Shown here: piece after piece, positions 26,004 to 37,060 of the stretch
Position numbering within the stretch: the stretch's first letter is position 1
How the letters are laid out: each line of letters opens with the position of its first letter
Source: Adenanthera pavonina
Taxonomy: Eukaryota > Streptophyta > Magnoliopsida > Fabales > Fabaceae
Direction: 5' to 3'
DNA length: 64,000 nucleotides
NCBI GenBank assembly: GCA_026686845.1
Contig: JAIVEN010000022.1
Location: 28,432,001 to 28,496,000 of the forward strand
The notes under the pieces: model-generated
Databases searched by the model: none
What the model saw: the letters and a program-made list of their open reading frames with translations, nothing else
Told to the model about the DNA's origin: nothing
Made by a program: the position numbers and the translations under genes

Positions 26004-27672
26004 TTGTCTGTTCAGAGAGCCGCGTATGAGGTTAAATGGGTTCTTATTGTGCATAGTTAGGTGCTGGAAATGTAGAGCTGGATAGAGCCAAGTAAAGCAG
26101 GGTTTATTGTAAATATTTCCTCTTTAATATCCTTTCTTTTCTCCCCTCTTTTTTATTTCCAGTCTTGGAAGTATGGTTGTTCTGCATTTACTATTTTCAT
26201 GCATTGATTTTTCTAGTGTTTGTGATTTGTGAGTCTCCTTTCATAGTTCTACCTGGTTGCTTTATTAGCCACCTTATCATACTTGTAAGTTGTTTGATCT
26301 CCATTTTGATTAGGCAAATCGAAGCAATAATTCTAACCCTGATCTATGTGTTCAAACATCATTTAGTATACAAAATGAAAATAAACTAATTTTTGAAAAT
26401 AAAAAGCTACTTAATGTTATCTTTGATTTTTTTTTGAAAACAAATTAATGTTATTAGACGAAGAATAAAATGTCTTCCTTCACTTGATTAAACGACTAAA
26501 CGTGCCTCAAGTGAATTTGGTCGACTCGATAACCTTTCGGCATTTTGTATTCATTTTTGTGGAAGAAATGTAGTTAGCATCGTCAAGGAGCATTCGTGGC
26601 GCCAACAACTTTCCATAGTTCAGGAAGACGAGTCTCCCCCACTCACGTCATTATAACTTACATAGAAACACTACCTAAATCTAATGAAGAAAAAAGAGTG
26701 TGCTTTGCTATATAAATATATCGACTTCGTTAGCGTTTGGACTGTAGAACTTGGCTTTTCGTTTCACTTGGTTGCTGGCTGGGATTGAAATTCAACGAAT
26801 GAAAAGGTCTATATTATTATTATTATTATTATCCCTTACTCTCTCATTAGTTATAATAATATGACTATGGTCTTGCATCTCATAGTCTTCCTTTCAAGTA
26901 CATAGCTGGATTTTGACATTTTGTACTTCCACTTACACTTAAAAGAGGGGGAAATTGTTGTCATTGATATCGGTGATTTTCCCCAGGCTTGTTTTCCGTA
27001 AGGTTTAAAAAATTGGAATTGACCAGCTGGATTCAACTAGAGAATTGATGTCAGATTCGATTTGGATATATACATTGACTAGTCATTCTCAAAACTGATG
27101 GAAAATTAATCACAAACCAATAAAATTTTTTAAGAGTTTTTAAATTATTTTTTAATTTTTAAGATAAAATAGCATTATTTTTAGTATTAAGTAGCAATTT
27201 TTTTTATAATTTTTTAATATTATAATATTTTTAAGTATTATTATGACATATAATTATTAATAATAATAAATTTACTTAATAAATAATATGAAAATAAAAT
27301 GTTAATTGATTATTTTGAATTCAAAATATGATTATAGATGAATATTAATTTATTTAGAATTTAATATTAAGTTATGAAACTTATTAATAATATTTTTAAT
27401 TTTATATATAACATAAAATTAAAAATTATTAATTTTATTATTATCAGTTTAATTCTAGTTGAACCACAGTTGAATTATTAAATCTTAAACTGATACCTTA
27501 ATAACTGGTTCAATATCCAATCTGATTTTTAATATATTGGTTTTCAGTGGAGCACACATGAGTCCACTCTCTATAGGTTAGAGAAAACAATGAGTCGATG
27601 ACTCCATAATATTATAAATCTGGTTTAGAAGTTTGGTATTCTTCTGGTCCCTCTTTCCACTATTTATACTTA
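26004..27672. other. ATG101 3' flank and AT-rich intergenic DNA
   Basis: It contains a TTA microsatellite at about 26812-26832 and a very AT-rich stretch at 27115-27540. No gene recognised. Confidence 0.55.
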
Positions 27673-27941
27673 CTCCCTCCAATGTCATTTTATTTGTTAT
27701 TTTAGAAAATTTTAAATGTTCTAATATATCTATGGTTTTATATTACCAATGTAACATTAATTAATTTTTTTATTGTTTTATCCTCAATTAATAATAATAA
27801 TAATAAGTGAAGTATAAATCATCTTAAGTCAATAATATTTTGATAAAATAACATTAAATTTTACTACAATCTAGGCTATTCAATGATTTTATTAGTTTGT
27901 ATGAAAAATTTTAAAATGATAAATAAAATGGATGGAGGGAG
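27673..27941. mobile_element. Stowaway-like MITE of a second subfamily
   Basis: 269 bp, flanked by TA (27671-27672 and 27942-27943). It starts CTCCCTCCAATGTCATTTTA and ends AAATAAAATGGATGGAGGGAG, an inverted repeat. The interior has a TAATAATAATAATAATAA run and no coding capacity. Its interior differs from copies A-D. Confidence 0.8.
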
Positions 27942-28414
27942 TATATTACAAGGGATTTAATAAAAATCAAGCATATTGAAAAAAATGTCATTAAAGTTGG
28001 TTGGGGGTTTTTATTTTTATGAAAAAAGTATTGTAATTCCAAAAATGACCTTCATTCACATTATTCAAAACATTAAAAAGGAGAGAAAAGATATTTATGG
28101 AATAAATTGATGAATGGTCCTTTTGGAAAAAACTCATAAATGCTCCACTAAATCTTATAAATGATCTTTATATTATGGGAATAGAGAAATTTTGTAAGAG
28201 GTCTAATAATATGTGATGGAGAGAGTATATAAATACTCAAACAATCACACGCCACAAACTAGAGGTAATGAATGAAATGCTAAAATTAGGAATAACTTAG
28301 ATGGCTTCATCTATATGGCATCCCTGATTTGGCAAAATTGACTTTCTATATATCCAAATGATGCAGACTTACATTGAAGTGGGAAATCTCTATCAAATAC
28401 CATGAGATTCTAAA

Positions 28415-29280
28415 ATGACTGAAGAAAATAACAACAAAAATCTCCATGTTCTGGTGCATGGAGCTTGGTGCTGGTATAAGCTGAAGCCACAGCTTGAGTC
28501 TGCTGGGCACAAGGTCACAGTACAGGACCTTGCAGCTTTAGGCATCAACCCTGAGAGAATGGAAGATGTCGGTAGTTTTCTGAGTACTGTGAGCCTCTGT
28601 TGGAATTGTTATAATCACTGCCCCCAAACGAGAAGGTGGTTCTTGTGGGACACAGCTTTGGAGGTTTGAGTTTAGCTCTTGCCCTAGACAAGTTCTCAGA
28701 GAAGATAGCACTTGCAATTTTCTTAGCAGCTTTTCTTCCTGATACCCTACATTAACCATCATATCTCTTAGACAAGGCATTGAGCCCTTCAATCTTTTGA
28801 AGAGACTGACATTATATATATATATATATATGCTATGTATGTGTAAGGTCTGGTCCGTATCCATTTTTATGCTATATTTTTTATCCGTTTTTGATGTATT
28901 ATATATATATATATATGTAAATACAAAAAAATGCGGATTGTATAATTCGTGGCTTCGTAAGATTTGTTCGGTTTGTTTATTTATTTATTGCGGGATCTTG
29001 AACTGGCCAAGACGTTGGTAAGGCCAGGGTTGGCTTTTTCTGGAAAAACTGGGCAAAGCTAAGAATTTCAACAAGGAGGGATATGTGGGTTGGTTCCAGA
29101 CTTCAAGTTGGTTATATTGTGTGCAAAGAGAACTTGGCTGTTCCAATGGAGTTCTAGAAATCGATGATCCAAAATGCCTGTGTTGTGAGGTTCTGGAAAT
29201 TAAGGACGCAGATCATAGATTCATATGCCCATGCTTTCCAAGCCACATCATGCAACTTTGCTTATCTCTCCTTTGGTTTT
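28415..29280 (+). pseudogene. Methylesterase (MES) / hydroxynitrile lyase-like alpha/beta hydrolase, decayed copy 1
   Basis: The frame from ATG 28415 reads HVLVHGAWCWYKLKPQLESA and then HKVTVQDLAALGINPERMED, a clear MES N-terminus. Three residues of the usual VHGACHGAWCW motif are missing. After about 28570 the homology shifts frame: the nucleophile elbow GHSFGG is encoded at 28648-28665 in another frame, followed by LALALDKFSEKIALAIFLAAF and then in-frame stops at about 28753 onward. A degraded last exon (about 28994-29262) matches the intact exon at 31439-31711 in nucleotide sequence, but with frameshifts and with ADHRF in place of the catalytic-His motif ADHMA. Active relatives hydrolyse methyl esters of salicylate, jasmonate or IAA. 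This copy cannot. Confidence 0.85.
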
Positions 29281-29597
29281 ATATTTTCATGTAGTATAGA
29301 TGGTCTTTTTCATAACCGAAAGAAAAAAGAAAAAGAAAAAGATTGTTTATTTGCCTCTGGACATTAGATTATGCATAAATGGTATGTTTCAACTGAGAAA
29401 AGACATAGAAGAGTAAACAGTTAAGCGGATTCAAAGGAGTTAGACTCAAACATGCAAGTGAATTGGTCACCGATTCCATTTGGCTGACCGATAAAATCAA
29501 ATTGGTCACATCCAGATTCAATGGAGGCATGTTTCTGGATTGGCAAAAATATAAAACTCATATTATTAGATTAAAAAAATGACAAAATAATAAATAC
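29281..29597. other. Short intergenic stretch
   Basis: An A-rich run (about 29323-29341) follows the MES remnant. Nothing else seen. Confidence 0.4.
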
Positions 29598-30008
29598 TAC
29601 CCCCTCCATTTCCAATTTCTCTAAATTTTTTGGTCGGCCCTCCATTTCCAATTTAAAAAATAAGGCACATTGTAAAAATTTTCCATAATTCAAAATATAA
29701 GTTATCTTCACATCATTAAATTTCTTTTTTCCCAAAATAAGGTATGTGAGAGAAATTTGGAATTCACAAGGAGAAAGGCCAACCATTATATAATTAAGGC
29801 AAGTTTATATATGTTTTGCTGTAACTTTTCTAAAATACTTTTAATAAAAATATTAACGGTTATCCACATTAATATTTGAAAATAGAATTAAAATTATCAA
29901 GAGTATTCGAAGAATTCACATGATAATGACTCACTAAATTTTTGAAAAAGCCTTTATATTAAAAACCATTAAAATCTTTTAGGAGAGCTCTTATATTAGG
30001 GAGGGAGT
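29598..30008. mobile_element. Degenerate MITE with CCCTCC/GGAGGGAG termini
   Basis: The left end (about 29598, CCCCCTCCATTTCCAATTT) and right end (CTTATATTAGGGAGGGAG before TA) resemble Stowaway termini. The CCCTCCATTTCCAATTT block is repeated at about 29638. It is AT-rich and noncoding. The ends match only weakly, so boundaries are approximate. Confidence 0.45.
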
Positions 30009-30699
30009 ATCTTTTATGCAAGTCTTTGTATTATTACAGAGAACATAACGCTAACCATGTGATATTTCGAAAATATTTACCCATTCTAATCTTTAATATA
30101 AATCATTTTTAACTACTTCACTAAAACTAAGAAAAACTTGTTATATCATTAAAATTATCATAGAATTGATATAGCTTTCGTCTTTATTCCTAATAAATAC
30201 TATAAATTCAAATAATCTACTCTCTATCTCTCTCTCACATAAATAAAAAAACGTAGTGCGATTGACAAAATATGTTTAGTCAATAATCTCCATACTTATG
30301 AGCTCATCTAATACCTATCATTCAGTCATATTAGTTTAGTGAAGTGATTTTTTCCCAATAAAAGTGTTCAAACTGTTGATTCAACACTTACATAATTATT
30401 CTAGCTAAAATTTGGATAGAAGAATATAAAATGACAATGGAAGTTAACGGAAAATCACATTAATGCTATAAATGGGACGTGTTCATTTTGAGTCATCTCT
30501 GCAATTTAGCCAAAAGAAAATGAAAACCACAAGAGTGACTGAATTTGTTATCAAAATACTTAATGTCATCTATCAAGTGGAGATACTACTTATAATTCAA
30601 TATCATATTATTTACTCTTTATATACATTTCTTCAGACGTCAAAACGGGCTAGAAGATAACTACAAATTGTTAAGTTTACATGCCATTGTTCATAGGGC
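30009..30699. other. AT-rich intergenic, no gene recognised
   Basis: It has a short CTCT run (about 30219-30236) and low-complexity sequence. The last part may be the former 3' flank of the annexin fragment. Confidence 0.4.
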
Positions 30700-31235
30700 T
30701 CAATCACTGCCTATGAGAGATAGAAGAAAGTCCTTATAATCACCTGATGTGTCTGATCGAACAGTACTGGCTAATGTTTTTCCATATCTGCTCAAGTATG
30801 CTTCTTTTATTTGGCACATATCAATTTCTGTTCTTGTCACGATTACCCTTATTAATCTACTATCATCAGTTCCAAAACCCTTCATTGATTTCCTCAGAAT
30901 CTGCCCAAACACAGAAACATCAAACACTAGTCATTTTTACTTCAAGCACTTCTGCAATGTGACTGACACATGCAATTTCAGAAACAACTGAGCCAATTAT
31001 AATCTGTAACACAACTTAAATACAAGAGTGTGTGTGTGAAAATCTCATGAACCAACATAAACGAAGGTAAATTTTTATCAGCAAGTCAGAATGAAACACA
31101 AACTTCTAGAGATGATACTATATTACCATGAGAACAAGAAAATACCTTGGCAAAGTACAGTGCAGGGTTAGTGGCACATCGTAGAATGGCCAAGAGGCCC
31201 CTTTCAAAATAGCCATGTGTTTCTTTCTTTATAGC
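30700..31235 (-). pseudogene. Annexin, orphan C-terminal exons
   Basis: Two minus-strand exons, 31235-31146 (30 codons) and 30900-30700 (66 codons plus stop), have consensus splice sites and open frames. Together they encode the end of annexin repeat 3 and all of repeat 4. Visible segments are RGLLAILRCATNPALYFAK, then ILRKSMKGFGTDDSRLIRVI, TRTEIDMCQIKEAYLSRYGK and DTSGDYKDFLLSLIGSD. The K-G-x-G-T repeat signature and the downstream acidic residue (DTSGDYKD) of a type II calcium site are present. Annexins are cytosolic proteins that bind membranes in a calcium-dependent way. No upstream annexin exons are found between 31236 and the NUP58 3' end at 33079; a MES exon lies there instead. So this is a truncated duplicate, although its visible frame is intact. 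It looks closest to annexin D5/D8-type proteins (tentative). Confidence 0.82.
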
Positions 31236-31438
31236 CTGCAGGGCGCGAAAAGGATGAATTGGATTGTGCACAATGTGATAAAAAAGATTATCAGTATATC
31301 CCAGCTCAATTTTTTTATATCTTTTTTTCCTTTTTAGTGGGTATAGAGCTCACTTTGTTTTCCTTCAATTTATTTCCATCTCTCTTCACACTTGAACAAT
31401 TGAAAGTGTGTTGTAATTCCAATTTATGATGGAGGCAG

Positions 31439-31711
31439 GATCTTGAGTTAGCCAAGACTTTGATAAGGCCAGGATGGCTTTTCGTAGGAGAATTACAAAA
31501 GGCAAAGAATTTCTCAAAAGAAGGGTATGGTTCAGTTCCGAGAGCTTATATTGTTTGCAAGGAGGATTTAATAATTCCATGGGCATATCAAAAGTGGATG
31601 ATCCAAAATGCTGGAATTGAGGACGTCCTGGAAATCAAAGACGCAGATCATATGGCTATGCTTTCCAAACCACAAGAAGTTTGCCAATCTCTGCTCCAGC
31701 TGGCTGAATAA
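31439..31711 (+). pseudogene. Methylesterase (MES)-like, orphan intact last exon (copy 2)
   Basis: After a good acceptor (GGAGGCAG|GATCTTGAG), 91 codons are open to TAA 31709-31711. They read DLELAKTLIRPGWLFVGELQ, then GSVPRAYIVCKEDLIIPWAYQ, QNAGIEDVLEIKDADHMAML and SKPQEVCQSLLQLAE. This is a well-preserved MES C-terminus with the catalytic Asp region (CKEDL) and catalytic His (DADHM). No matching intact 5' exons lie in front of it; the annexin fragment on the opposite strand does. Splicing from the decayed exons at 28415-28720 would not restore a frame. It is best read as the remnant of a second tandem MES gene. Confidence 0.8.
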
Positions 31712-33078
31712 TACATGTGATTTCATTGGCTCTACCTGCCCTGAATTTCATTTTGTATCAGAACTGTTAGGATGCCGTGAATTTCATGTATTCTTTCAGT
31801 GGCCTTAATTTCTTGGTTAAACAAGAAATTTTCTCTCTTCCGGATAGCTGAGCTAGCTTCCAGCTGTCATTTATGTCTTTTGCAACTGATTGTTAGGATG
31901 CCTTCAATTTCCTCGTTGCTCTCACTGACCTTTGCCTAAAGAACAAATTTACATAGTGAAGACGTAAGTTGCAAGAGTCCTGTTCTTAAATAGTACTATC
32001 ACAGTTTTCATTAATGAAATTATAGTAATTTTCAGGCATGGGTTCGCAAGCTTGTTTTCAATTGTCTTCTTCTTCTTCGTCTTCTTTTTTTTTTTTTTTT
32101 AAATTCCTGACAAAAGTTATCTCAAGTTTTGATTTATATATGGCAAAAATATAAAGTCTTGCATTACATAAGAAGTGAGAGATCTTAATGCGTAGAGATT
32201 AAAACGTAATATTAGACTAGTAAGGAACCGAGAGAAGAGACGTCTAAGATTAGGTCAAGTGCAACGTGAATTCACAATGCGCTTCCTTTCTACTAATCAC
32301 CTGAGAGGTTGACTTTTACTTTTGTTGAAATCATTTTTTTGCCTATCCACAATTTTGAGTTTATTATTAATTTAGTGCCTTCAAAAGAGTCAAACTTCTA
32401 TAGTTATAAATTCGAATAAGTAACTCTCCAATTTTTCTGACCCTTTTGTTCTGTTACACTTTGATTTAATTAACTTTTTTAATTAAATTACCTTTTGTAA
32501 CTCCCAAACCATTTTACCATATTTAATATTATGATTAAACGTTAAAAATTTCGATTAGCTATATCTAAGTTATCTTCTTCTCTTCAAAAGACTCGCCTAT
32601 TTTCCTTCTCCACTTTTCTCTCTGTTATTATAATTTTGATTACTGTTGCTCTAATCTTTGGTCAAATCAGGTAAAGTATGTTTAATCTTAAAAAATTACC
32701 ACCACAGATTTTATTGGTGTAACAGAATAATCATTAAGGACAATGTATATTCACACGACTCAAATTAGTGCACTAACCAATTTCGCCAACAAACATTTTG
32801 ACCTACTGGCTATAATTCTCCATTGAAATCTATTATCTAAAATCATGACCTAGATCAATCACCATGTTAGAGAATTATGGATCAACCCGTCAGAATAAAG
32901 ATCCCAAGATCACTAATAACCACAATGCAGTTTCTATCTGCGACGATCCATCAGGTTCACGGGGAAAAGTTGTTAAAGAGTCTAAGACCATGTCACAAGC
33001 ACAATGAATATTCCATGAGGAAATTGCTTTGGTGGCAGAAAAAGTTGCCACCAGCTTTATAATCTCAGATGAGTTTTG
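31712..33078. other. Intergenic between the MES exon and the NUP58 3' end
   Basis: A pyrimidine-rich run (TCTTCTTC then poly-T) lies at about 32068-32100. The part from about 32880 is probably NUP58 3' UTR (minus strand). No coding sequence recognised. Confidence 0.45.
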
Positions 33079-36000
33079 TCAGCGTCGAACAGTTTCAGGC
33101 TTTAACCGTTTCGATTTCTGCAAGAATATGAAAGAAACGAAGGTGAACTCGTTGCATTCTTACAAGCCAGCAAGGAAATCACGTAAGGTTATGCTATACA
33201 GAAGACTCAAATGCTGATCTCTATTAAAGCAGGCAAGGTTGTAATATATTATACTATAAAGTAGGTTTTATTAATCAATTATCTATAGCCGAGTTCCCTG
33301 AAAATAAGCCAGAAGCCAAAAGGTTACTCACCGATCCAATGCTTGCCCCTGATCCTGTTGCAGCGCCTGAGGAGGAGGGGGGGAAACAAAAATAAAAGTT
33401 ACTAATATGCTATGAAGTTAGGATTTAAGAAAAAAAAATCGTTAAATCCATCCTCCAGGTATCCCACTTTTATTTCTCACATTTCCAGATTGTATGGCGG
33501 TCTAGCCTATTAACTTCTATGGATTCGCGTTCTAGTTGCATACAAAAATATGCTTGCTGAAACCTGGGCTGCCCCGAATATTTTATATAAATAAGAAATC
33601 GTAGTGCCGTTATAATGGTTACCTTAATTCTGTTAGAATATCTAAAAGGCACTAAGCAATAGCATCTCATGGATAATCAGGAACAGAGACAGATGGTAAA
33701 TTATCCTGAGCTATAAAACTCCTTACGGATGGCCACGTGTATTCCCATTTAGTTTCTTTACCGACCCCCCAGGCCCAGAAATGTATGATCATCTTTCAAC
33801 AAAAATAACCTTGCAGCTTCTATTTGTGGAGAAGAAAGCAATGGTGTTCAAGTTTGTGGAGAAAAAACAAATGTGTAAAATTACTTTTCAAAAGATTTAA
33901 AGCTCGTATTTTGTTTCACTCAAACATGATGTGTTTTCTAACAGTTAAAACTAAGGCAGCAAAACTTTAGCTCATTAAAATACCTGAAGAAAATGCTGTT
34001 GAAAAGGTTGAACCTCCAGGAGTTGTACCACATGATGGAGCAGTACTACCAAACTGAGAAGGAGTGAAATCAAACAAGGAACTTGAGGAATTAAAAAGTG
34101 AGGTTTGGGGTGTAGCACTTGACGATCCGAACAAACAAGACACTGGAGCAGAAAACAAAGACAGCGGAGATGATGAAGATGAAGCTGAATAAGGCATGAT
34201 AAAAGCTGAGACCCCACAACCAGATGAATTTGAAGTTAGTGGAGATGTATGTGGGGCGGCAAATACCCTTACTGTTCCAGAAATAGAAAATGACACAGCA
34301 AATTCTGTTGATGGTCGTGGACTTTCAGGTAAATGAAATGTTGGACAAACTCTTTCTGAGGCAGCTTCTTTTCTTGCTGTAGCACTCAGATCAGTCTCTA
34401 GAAATGGATCATTCACCACTCGCTTGCAGCGCTGCTTAGCTAGGTCAGCTGATTTCTTGGAATTCATGTTCTGATGAATGCTGCTCTCCACCTAGGTAAG
34501 CATTTCACAAGCTGTTATCACTGTAAATGGTAAAAAAGAGAAAGCAGCCATCTCCTTTACAAGAAGAAATAAACTTATTTTGAGCCGAGGGTGAACATCA
34601 AAAGCATCATCTCCAATACACCAAGTCTTGTGCCTGGTTCATTACAACAAGTATGAGATGGTATATGACAGTGACTCCCAAGTTCATATTAGCAGTTATA
34701 CATAAGTACATCTTTACAAGTATGAATGTTTATATTATTGATACAATTTAAAATATGAAGAACAAATGTTCAGAATTATGCATATGAACAAGTACAGAAC
34801 AGATTCTATTAAACAAACTGAGCTTGTAATTAGCAACTGCAACAACGAACAAGGATGGATGCAAAAGGATAAAGGAAACCAAAAATAAAGGGACAGGAAA
34901 GGTGCAATTTACAGCGATAAAAGTATTGAGAGTTGCGATATGAAAAACAAAAATGTCCATATATTTTCAACATTTCTTGAGAAAAGATAAAAGTATAACT
35001 ACATAATGCAATATACTCAGCTTTATGATGCAGTGCCAGCAGAAATTGCAAAATGTTTATCTGTACCTTTGTAGCCACACAAATAAAAATGTCAAGCACA
35101 TTTGCCATGACTTTAGAAAGAAGAGATTGCGGTGAGAAGGATCCATTATTGGAAGTGTGTCTCTCAAAGTTTAAGCGAAGCAGCTCCAACTCTTCAATCC
35201 AGTGGCGGCATTCATCAAGATTCTTCTCAAATCTTGAAACTGTTTGCTGTAAGAATGATGGTGACGGTTTCTTTGGAAGCCCACTGTAAAAATAAGGCAC
35301 AGGCACTATTGATGTAGCTGATGGGTGACTACTAAAACTAGGCATTCAGGTCACTCCAGGAGTGTGTGATGGAGCAGTGGCACTCAAAGTCAAAGCATTC
35401 CCCTTACTAGGATGAAGGAACTTTGGGCGTAGCCTCATAAAAGAATGAACAGCCACCTCTGTGATATGTAACATATTTTTTACAGCAGACATCATTTCCA
35501 GCAGCAAGTTTTTCGGTCGTTCCATGGCAGCACTGATTCCCCCAAGATCCTATCAAACAGAAGAAAATAGCTCTTGTACCATCAATACACAAATATTGAA
35601 GTGCGCCAGATCAAGAACAAAATAGCAAGAGACAGAGTAATTAACCCAGTCAACATTATTGATAACTCTTTTTTTTAGGAAAAGAAAAGCATTTAACAAG
35701 TCATGAAAATGAACAGAAATGAAGAAATAAATGGAGTTGTCAAATCAAGAGGAAACCCCAAATGCTTTAACATCTCCCACAGATAGCCTAGCAAGGGTAT
35801 ACAAATACGTCAATAAGATCTGTGTATCATTTATTGATCTAGTTCAGCCCAGTTATGCAAGCAATAGCCAGAAGGCCCACTACGCAATTCTCTCAGGTAA
35901 CCAACAAAACAATAACAAGCTCACAAGTTGTTCATGTTATTGAGATTATTTGATGTAGTTAAGTGAACTAATAACATCCTTTTTGTACACCAAAAAACAA

Positions 36001-37060
36001 AAAAATCCTTTTCAGATTAACAGAGGTCAGTCTCACCACATAAAATTCAGTCTTTCACTGTCAACTAAGTTCAATACTACAAGTTTTTCAAGTTTTTCTT
36101 TTATTCCAAAAAAAAAAACCTTTTCAAGTTTTACATTAGAAAAAACAATCACAGAAGTTTGACATTGCAATTAGATTTGAGCTAAAAATAGCAATATTTT
36201 CAGTTGACCGGCAATAACAGAAATAGCCAACATTAGGTGCTGCTGCACTGATTAATTACAAGCAAAAATGTGATCCTTGTTTCGCCACATGCTAAACTTC
36301 TGTCATATCTGAGATCATATAAATTATCATCAGAACTCTTTATCTAGCACCTCAGATTGAAACAAATTCAAAAGCATTGAGGCTCCAGATAGATAAAACC
36401 AATGTTTTAACAAAAGATTATTTCTAAACTTTGTTGTCCCATTGTGTAGAGATTACCTATTATTAAAAAACCCTCAACAACTTTGATAAACGACATAATC
36501 ATAATCCACTTGAAGCATAAAAAGCATTTGTCTATGTTATAACAATAATGAAACAGATAATTGACAACCATGAGGAGGAATAAATCATGTAAAAAGACCA
36601 TCAAAGAAAGATGAGCGCAAAAGAGTACCTGAACAATATGGCTGGCATCAGACGTGAAGCCATCATTTGAAACCGAAGATTCGTAATCGTAGAGACGACT
36701 GCTCTGATCTAATCTCTGACTCTTATCCCTATAATCTAATATCTTCTCCCTAAGTAACAGATAACAGTTAAGCAACACAAAGATCAAACAAGAATTAGTT
36801 AAATATGCCACCCAGGCATTGAAGGTGGCACAAGATATGCTTAATATATTTTTATCACTCGGGAGGAGAAAGAGGGACGAAGTAACTTACTCAATCTGAA
36901 GGAGAATCTTCTGGGAATCAGGATGGAGATCCTCCCACTTGGTACTATAAGTCGCGGGAGTTGCATTGTTAATGAACAAAAGCAGATGCTGTTGCTGCTG
37001 AAATTGTTGAAGTGGAAATAATGGCTGCCGCTGTCGCGTCCAGAAGAACGAAAATGGCAT
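33079..37060 (-). CDS. NUP58: Nuclear pore protein NUP58-like, interrupted by one in-frame stop
   Basis: Six minus-strand exons are in phase: 37060-36891, 36749-36629, 35549-35067, 34491-33984, 33366-33332 and 33117-33079, 452 codons in all. The start MPFSFFWTRQRQ is followed by a Gln-rich stretch and WEDLHPDSQKILLQIEEKIL. A coiled-coil region follows (LGGISAAMERPKNLLLEMMS; QQTVSRFEKNLDECRHWIEE). Next is a Ser/Thr-rich tail with CLFGSSS and SQFGSTAPS repeats, ending KSKRLKPETVRR. NUP58 belongs to the central NUP62/NUP58/NUP54 channel, and FG repeats contact transport receptors. Codon 165 (35348-35346) is TGA, in frame and inside the long third exon, so the product would stop at 164 aa. No alternative donor/acceptor pair I tried bypasses it in frame. 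Several expected LFG/FG sites read LFN, LFD or CGV, which suggests relaxed selection. It may be a recent pseudogene, a null allele, or a base error (CGA to TGA). Confidence 0.82.

Noticed and set aside
32746..32796. tRNA-like text on the minus strand (TTGGCGAAATTGGTTAGTGC)
   Set aside because: It resembles an A-box, but no B-box or acceptor stem follows, so no tRNA or SINE is called.
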